The notes under the pieces are model-generated. The model was not told where the DNA came from, did not search any database, and saw only the letters and a list, made by a program, of their open reading frames with translations. Source: Epiperipatus broadwayi (taxonomy: Eukaryota; Onychophora; Udeonychophora; Euonychophora; Peripatidae). From it: DNA of 64,000 nt. The first letter of the stretch is position 1, and every line of letters begins with the position of its first letter. Where the stretch lies: the NCBI GenBank assembly GCA_028023455.1, contig JAQFVV010006628.1, positions 436,001 through 500,000 on the forward strand, in the 5' to 3' direction. Of this stretch, positions 58,346-64,000 are shown in pieces. A program made the translations under genes and the position numbers.

Positions 58346-58794
58346 TTTTAATAATTATTTTAAAATATATTAATGAAAAAAAAATTGGATTGACACTAGT
58401 TTATCATCTTCTTATTTATTTATCTAATTTTAATATAAAGTCTGCTATAAGTTCAGCATCATAAGAAAAATTTTATATTATATCAACAGTCACATTGTCA
58501 TTTGAATATTAATGTAAATTATGTTGGGGTGTTCTATGTAGTCATGTGGAGTAATGGAATAGTCCATCTTTAGAATTCAAAGTTCATAAATCATGGCTAC
58601 TTCTGTCTCTTTGAATGCTAGAATATCTTAAGAATTTTCAAGCAATTATTTATTCTGAAGTAATTAATGGACAAATTGTCATGCATGGGTTAGAACAGTG
58701 ATAGGATGTGAGGGTCTGGAATGTAAAATTCTCAGATCAATTTGAATCCTGAAATTTCTGATACTCAGACTTTTTTAATACATTGATAAAATTA

Positions 58795-59725
58795 TTAAAA
58801 AATCAAAAAAATCTACTTTTTTTTTTAAATTTTTTCAATGTTTATTTTATTAAAAGTAAAATGAATTCATTTTACAGTTTCAATTGCTCAGCGATCTTCC
58901 TCAGAGCTACAAAACCTATAAATAAACAAATATTTAATCATATAAATATACAACATTATATCTACTTGTAAATGACTCATTTTTATGTTCATGTTATTAC
59001 CTATATATATATATATACATTAAAAGAAGCATGTTTAAATTCAAATTGTTGACAGTTGGAAAAGCTGAATAATAAGGAGATGGGTATTGGGATTAGTTAA
59101 CTGGTAATATAATAAAATAAAAATAGTTTATAATTTATAATCTTTAATAAAGTTAATTATAATAATGTTAATTTTAAATTTCATATAGTGATATTTAGAT
59201 TCATAATAAAAAAATTAATAAATATATAATATAAGATTATAAGTTTCATTGGTTGATCATGTTTTACAGCTACTAATTGGTATAGAATAATTAATAGATA
59301 TTAAGGACTTACTTATTTGACTTATGTAATAATAATTAATGATACAGAGTAGTATAAATTTGGAGTAGTTTGGTGTATGTATATATGTTTAAGGTAATTA
59401 TGTGTATATATTTAGATATATTGAAGGTGATATTTATTTGTACATTGTATATAAATAGGAATAATATGTGTATGTATAGTATCATTGAGGAATATAAATA
59501 TATATTTGGTATGTATGCATATAGATATAGATAATAAGATGTATGTAAAAGATTAAGTCATTTACAAGTAAATATAATGTATGTTTATATGATTAAGTAT
59601 TTATGTATTTATATATATTTGTAGCTCTGAAGAAGACTACTATGCAATTGAAACTGCCAGATGGATTAATTTTAATTTTAATAAAATAATCTTTGAAAAA
59701 GTAAAAATAAAAAAAGATTTGTTTG
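58795..59725. repeat. Inverted-repeat element U with hammerhead-like cores
   Basis: Arms of ~170 bp (58795-58975 and about 59550-59725) are inverted copies, sharing CAGTTTCAATTGC and TCTTCCTCAGAGCTAC-type sequence and TTTACTTGTAAATGA. They enclose ~570 bp of non-coding AT-rich DNA. In each arm, read outward from the centre, CTGANGA is followed by a short imperfect stem and GAAAC (minus strand 58904-58877; plus strand 59627-59654). That is the order of the conserved hammerhead ribozyme core, found in Penelope-like element LTRs and retrozymes. Stem III and the cleavage triplet do not form convincingly. Confidence 0.6.
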
Positions 59726-60048
59726 AGGTTTTACTCAAACTTTATATGAACTCTTGATCAATTTTTTATTTTATTTATTTAATGGATTAGCCATTTAAAC
59801 TAATAGCCGGTAGATTCATTTTTTTTCTATATATTTTTGCATTATTCCAATATTAACAAGAAATAGTAGTAAAAAGTTTAAAACAACTATTTGTGAAATT
59901 ATTCTGCTATAAATAAAACACTACTGACTCTGAAATTAATTTACACTGAATCAAAATCCTTGTTTTTTACTTCATCTTTGAGTTGTAAGTTTTAAATTGC
60001 ACTTTACGTAAAAAAAAGTGAAGCTTATTATTATTAGAAAAGAATTAT

Positions 60049-60092
60049 ACAGCCGAGAGCTTTCAAAGAACTTAAGTCTTCATATTCATAGT
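60049..60092 (+). other. Conserved hairpin core, element E left arm
   Basis: CAGCCGAGAGCTTTCAAAGA, loop, TCTTCATATTCATAG. Stem AAGA/TCTT. Confidence 0.6.
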
Positions 60093-60204
60093 CTACTTTA
60101 AGCAAAGTTTAGTGATAATTTATGCAATCTTCAGAAAATGGTCTTTACGAAAGAAAACTTTGCATAAATTTTGTATAAATTACCGCTAAACTTCGTTTAA
60201 AGTA

Positions 60205-60248
60205 GGCTATGAATATGGAGACAAGTTCTCTGAAAGCGCTCAGCCATA
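60205..60248 (-). other. Conserved hairpin core, element E right arm
   Basis: On the minus strand GGCTGAGCGCTTTCAGAGA, loop, GTCTCCATATTCATAG. Stem GAGA/TCTC, whereas the left arm has AAGA/TCTT: a compensatory pair change within one element. Confidence 0.6.
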
Positions 60249-60319
60249 TATTTTTTTTCTAATAATAATAAGCTTCACTTTTTTGCATAAAGCACAATTT
60301 AAAACTTACACTGAATCAA

Positions 60320-61825
60320 TAATAATAATTTATTGCAACAATATTTACAATTATAAATTTGTTGCTTTTAGGATTTTGTTTTAGGTCCTTTAGCCATATA
60401 GGAGGTGCAATGAAATGATCCTATTTTGTAATCATGTGATAAATGCGTAGAGGGAAAGATGACTTTAAATTTATCATTTGATTTCTGAAACTTGTATACG
60501 TGGATGAGATTTAAATGAGAAATCAAACTGATTGATCTATTGATGAGATCAAAGTGCAGATTCTAAAGTGACTTATATTTCATCTTTTGTCTATAAAAGA
60601 TGTCTGAATCTTAGTTATTACTCAGTGATTTAGAACCTGTTCTGCTTAACTATCATATATGAAACACTTTACTGTCTAGATGGAAAAATTGTGTTTGGGT
60701 TTGTTGTTTTAGGAGAATATTTAAATAATTTTGGAAATCGGATTATTTTACAAGACTATCTTTCAAACGTAGATTTAAATAATTAGAAAACATTTGGATC
60801 GCTTCTGTGTTAGTATTTCTTAGAACATTTATGACAATCAGCTTTGTGTATATCACAATCTTGCTAGGCTATGTTAAGTTATGCTGTGAAATCTTAATGT
60901 CTAAGATGGGACTGGATTTTTTTATCACATGGTTTTTAGTAAATAACAGTATGTTTTTAAGTCATGAAGTTCTCACTATCAAAAACAAAAGTACACTATG
61001 TTGTCCATATATTCATAAGAGCATAAAAAAATAATAGAATCATTATACATAATTTAAATTTTTTATACATTTATCAAATAGAAACATTTAGTTAATGGAC
61101 TTCTTTTGACACTAATATTAAAATAAACAAACAAATAAAATATTTCCAGGTTATATGAGTGTTTTATATTAATTTAAAATTTTTTTTAATGATATAATTA
61201 TCATTTGACTAAATAGTGCTTAAAATTTGTTTTAAGCAAATGTTTTATTTTCATATGTTAAATAATTTAATAACATAAAACTACCTGTATGTCTGATTAA
61301 TGTTATCAATTTCTTCTTTTGTTATAATAGAAAATTCTTTGCTATAAATTAAGGTTGAGAATAGAAATGTCATTGATATCATCAATTGAGGAACTCTCCA
61401 AACGTTTTCAATTCTTTTTAAATATTTATAAAATTCCTTTTTTAAAGATCATCTATTAATTTATTTCTCTTTTTTTTTTGTTCATTTTCTTATTCACAAA
61501 TTTCATAAATCTTCATTCTACAACTTCCAATTCAGTTTCTTTTACTTTTTTAAATTATTTTATTTTATTTCATATTAGTAATCAGTTTCATTAAATCTTC
61601 TGACATTTTAAACTATTCTATATGATTTACCAGTAATAGAATGATAGACTTGAACTTTAATTTGTCACTTCTGCGTTACATGTTCTCCTGAATGACTAAC
61701 CATTTAATATTCATTTCAAGTCTTGTACTTTCAATTTTTTTTTTTTTATGCTTTTCCAAATCCTAAATTTTTTAGATCCATTATTTTCCAATTATCTGCA
61801 TTTTGGTTTTTTTATAAGACTATAT
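60320..61825. other. Unannotated stretch
   Basis: AT-rich. Frames at 60807-61034 and across 61723-61833 show no motif. Confidence 0.5.
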
Positions 61826-62168
61826 TAAAAATCAGTAATAGTATGAATACTGAACCCTACCACTTGATGGTGATGTTTTTCACACAATGCATATCAATAT
61901 ACCATTTTAACAACCTAACTTACAGGCTAACACTACAACAGTGTTGTTTAGAGCTGTAACAGGCTGCCTAAAGGGAGATTATCCTACAATTACAAAACAA
62001 AATACTACACCCATTGACTTGCGACAGTATTCCTCAAGTAAGTGCAATTCAACTCTCGCTATGGTCTGATTTGATGGCAGCCATATTTGAAGGATGTGAA
62101 ACTATCAAAAAATTCACTGTGGGAAAATTTTGAGAAAGCATAGTGGATTTAGTATTACATATTAAGAA

Positions 62169-62645
62169 TTGTCAGGCCATCATGCATGCTTCCCTATGAT
62201 TTTGAACTGCACACAACCTGAAAAGGTTAGAGTTTTCAGCAGATTTCTGCCAAGTTCACATGCAAATGCACATTTACATGTGAATCCATGCAATAACAGT
62301 AAAATGTTGGTGGGAAGTGTTCAAAATTTGTTGAAGGGGAGTGACTTGCCAGCCACAGAAGTTGCCGCTGTTGTGTTTTTCCAGAAAGAGAACATCCTTC
62401 CAGATGTGAAGCTATGCATTTGCAGGAGGAGCATGGTTTTAGTCAGCTACAAGGGAAGTTGGTTGGATGGCTCCAAAATCCCATTACTTACAGCTTTGAG
62501 GCTCATCTTCTATTGGAGTCAAACAAACCGTAACTCCCTGCCCCCTAAAAAATGTTTTTTAAAAATGAACTGTTTAAGGCTTTTTGAAAAAGGCAAAACT
62601 AATGGAAGAACATTTCGCTATCGTATAAAGGTTTTGGTAGCATAA
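62169..62645 (+). CDS. Merlin/ISXO2-like transposase fragment, N-terminal part
   Basis: A 158-codon frame (start unclear, TTG or an inner ATG) in a G+C-richer patch. The C-terminal half carries FFQKENILP, then KLCICRRSMVLV, then SYKGSWLDGSKIPLLTALR and LIFYWSQ. In Merlin and IS1595-type (ISXO2-like) transposases this corresponds to the entry helix, a zinc-ribbon with Cys pairs, and the 'R-x-G-[ST/N]-W/F-[FL]-[ED]-G-S-[KR]-[LI]-P' motif with a following helix ending in W-S. The zinc ribbon appears shortened: only two of the expected Cys remain, and the Trp-x-Cys part is missing. The DDE catalytic domain that should follow is absent. The TIRs around it and an 8-bp duplication support the call. 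It is most likely a dead transposase. Confidence 0.55.
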   Translation: MSGHHACFPMILNCTQPEKVRVFSRFLPSSHANAHLHVNPCNNSKMLVGSVQNLLKGSDLPATEVAAVVFFQKENILPDVKLCICRRSMVLVSYKGSWLDGSKIPLLTALRLIFYWSQTNRNSLPPKKCFLKMNCLRLFEKGKTNGRTFRYRIKVLVA

Positions 62646-62689
62646 ATATTAAAAAAAAACACCTCATAATAAGAAAATAAAAGACGAAA

Positions 62690-63420
62690 ATTAAAAATCA
62701 AACCAATCCTCTCCACCCTCTAAAAACCAATTGTTGGTTTATTAAAAATGAGTTGATTAATAAGGCTTTCCAACAAAAAAAAAAAGCTCAAAATCAATAA
62801 AAAGTCGATAAGAAAAAAGTCGATAATTTAAACGCAAACCAACCCCCCTCCAATAATTCATATATTTTGTTAATCTATCTCTTCATATGTATTCTATATT
62901 CGAACACATTTAAAATTAATATGCAAAATTTTCAGTACATCGGCAAAAGATATTAAAAGATGAGAATTAAAATTCAAACCTACCCCCACCTTCCTCTAAA
63001 AACCAACTATTGGTTTATTAATTAAAACTGAATTGTTTAAGGCTTTAAAAAAGGAGCTCAAAATCCAAAAAAGGTGATAATTTAAAAGCAAACCAACTCC
63101 CCTCTACCATCTAAAAACAAAGTCATTGTTTATTAAAAAGGCAAAAAAAAAAAAAAAAACGTCCGAGTTTTATGTATAGAAAGGGGTAAAAAAAAATTTT
63201 TTTTACCATAGTATTATGTAAAGAAATCTACAATTTAAAAAAAAAAAAAAAGCTCAAAATCAAAAAAATAGTCGATAATTTAAAAGCAAACTAACCCCCC
63301 TACACCATGTAAAAACAAAGTGTTTGTTTATTTAAAATGCAAAAAAAAACCATAGGAGCTTTATGTATAGAAAGTGAAAAAAATATTTTTTATCGTAGTA
63401 TTCTGTAAAGAAACCGATGG
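62690..63420 (+). repeat. Irregular repeat array inside M2
   Basis: At least four copies of a module with AAACCAACYCCCCTCYACCMTCTAAAAAC-like sequence, a GTTTATTAAAA segment, AGCTCAAAATC and RGTCGATAATTTAAA, spaced roughly 110-210 bp. Copies are centred near 62720, 62840 (partial), 63000, 63100 and 63300. Two carry GAGCTTTATGTATAGAAAG-like inserts. Confidence 0.75.
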
Positions 63421-63506
63421 CTCGTGAATCGGTATATTGATGTGCTTTGGGCGAAAAAGCGCCATCAATTGGTAGGGTTCAGTATTCATACTATTATCTA
63501 AAAATC

Positions 63507-64000
63507 TAACAAACATCTTTATTTAACCTGGAATGGCTACAATGTAATTTTGTAATGTAAAGAATACAAGCAGTATCTCATACTATTCCTAAAAAAGTAT
63601 TTGTTTTATATAATTACTGTTCTAAATTTGAATTTTTAAAATTATAAGTATTATTTACAATAGACATTAAAATATTTCTATAAAAATATAGCCATAAAAT
63701 TGCAAAAATGGAAAAATAAAATTACTTTTGTTTAAAATAACTTCTAACAGAAATTAGTTGAATTTTTTCTTCTAATCAGTTACTATAATAAAATTAATTT
63801 GCTTTTTATTATTGTAAACATTACAATAAGTGTTATATCATTTTTCTAATAAAATAGCAAAAATAGTGATAATTTGCAATAAATGAAAAAAATGTACTTC
63901 TATTTAGACTACAAGTGGTATAAAACACCACTAAATCAGAAAAGAGGGCATAAAATTTATATTGTATGAGTTAAACTCCATTAAATGATTTTTTGCAAAA
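63507..64000. other. Unannotated stretch to window end
   Basis: AT-rich. Nothing recognised. Confidence 0.5.

Larger units (their letters stand above)
59955..60305 (+). mobile_element. Palindromic element E (CATATTCATAG family)
   Basis: 351 bp. Arms of ~140 bp (AAGTTTTAAATTG...GTGAAGCTTATTATTATTAG and complement) surround a ~25-bp centre. The left-only leader, AATCCTTGTTTTTTACTTCATC, is shared with element B. A perfect 14-bp direct repeat, TTACACTGAATCAA, flanks the unit (59941-59954 and 60306-60319). It is the clearest small example of the architecture. Confidence 0.88.
61834..63498 (+). mobile_element. Merlin-like DNA transposon M2
   Basis: Terminal inverted repeats of ~70 bp share TAATAGTATGAATACTGAACC, then CCTACCAYTTGATGG, then GCATATCAATATACC (CACATCAATATACC on the other side). 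An 8-bp direct repeat, TAAAAATC, flanks it (61826-61833 and 63499-63506). It is AT-rich, so weaker evidence than for M1. The inside has a transposase-like fragment followed by an array of AT/C-rich repeats. Merlin elements are 8-9-bp-duplicating relatives of bacterial IS1016/IS1595 and occur in many invertebrates. Confidence 0.7.

Noticed and set aside
58877-59654. An intact hammerhead ribozyme
   Set aside because: The core order is present but stem III and the cleavage triplet do not form, so only a relic is claimed.
62169-62645. A host gene exon
   Set aside because: Considered because of its higher G+C. The SYKGSWLDGSKIP motif and the surrounding TIRs with an 8-bp duplication make a dead transposase the better explanation.
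1-64000. CRISPR array, bacterial operons or viral genome
   Set aside because: There are no regularly spaced identical repeats and no dense ORFs. LINE/LTR/SINE content and splice-like sites indicate animal nuclear DNA.

Overview
The window is very AT-rich (about 70-75% A+T by eye), CpG-poor animal DNA. It has no intact host gene, one 500-base assembly gap (5101-5600) and a dense, nested load of transposable elements. Two non-LTR retrotransposon remnants with metazoan-type endonuclease/reverse-transcriptase ORFs, three LTR retrotransposons with tRNA-Lys-like primer-binding sites, two tRNA-derived SINE-like families, TTAA-flanked DNA elements and a Merlin-like (IS1595/ISXO2-type) transposase fragment point to an invertebrate metazoan with a large repeat-rich genome. 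A degenerate TTAGGG tract fits a non-insect animal. I cannot name the phylum.

Layout. 1-8 kb: old palindromic-repeat debris, the gap and weak candidate exons. 8.0-8.9 kb: an 812-bp palindromic element. 9.1-18.1 kb: one old minus-strand LTR retrotransposon (LTR-A). Its LTRs lie at 9107-11736 and 15707-18060, and it carries a PBS, a PPT and a broken coiled-coil gag-like ORF. At least five later elements have inserted into it. 18.1-19.3 kb: a TTAA-flanked element and a palindrome. 22.8-24.9 kb: a 5'-truncated RTE-like LINE, minus strand. 27.8-30.6 kb: palindromes. 31.7-36.5 kb: a young LTR element (LTR-B) with two 2125-bp LTRs and almost no interior. 41.7-45.6 kb: LTR-C lodged between the two arms of a palindromic SINE-like element, then another palindrome. 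47-50.4 kb: three members of one palindromic family. 53.5-57.5 kb: a decayed LINE of a second type. 58.8-60.3 kb: two more inverted-repeat elements. 61.8-63.5 kb: a Merlin-like DNA transposon with an 8-bp target duplication.

The strongest novelty candidate is a recurring architecture. Several families unrelated in sequence (here called CATATTCATAG, T, S and F) each form a long palindrome with a 30-60 bp asymmetric leader at one end only. Where boundaries can be read, they are flanked by target-site duplications of 11-17 bp. That combination is expected neither of TIR DNA transposons nor of ordinary SINEs. It suggests palindromic retroposons moved by a LINE-type endonuclease. The CATATTCATAG family also carries a small hairpin whose two strands vary together between copies.

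A second result is that about half of the substitutions separating the two LTR-B LTRs are CpG transitions, and the PBSs of LTR-A and LTR-C have decayed exactly at CpG. This implies CpG methylation of retroelements in this genome.
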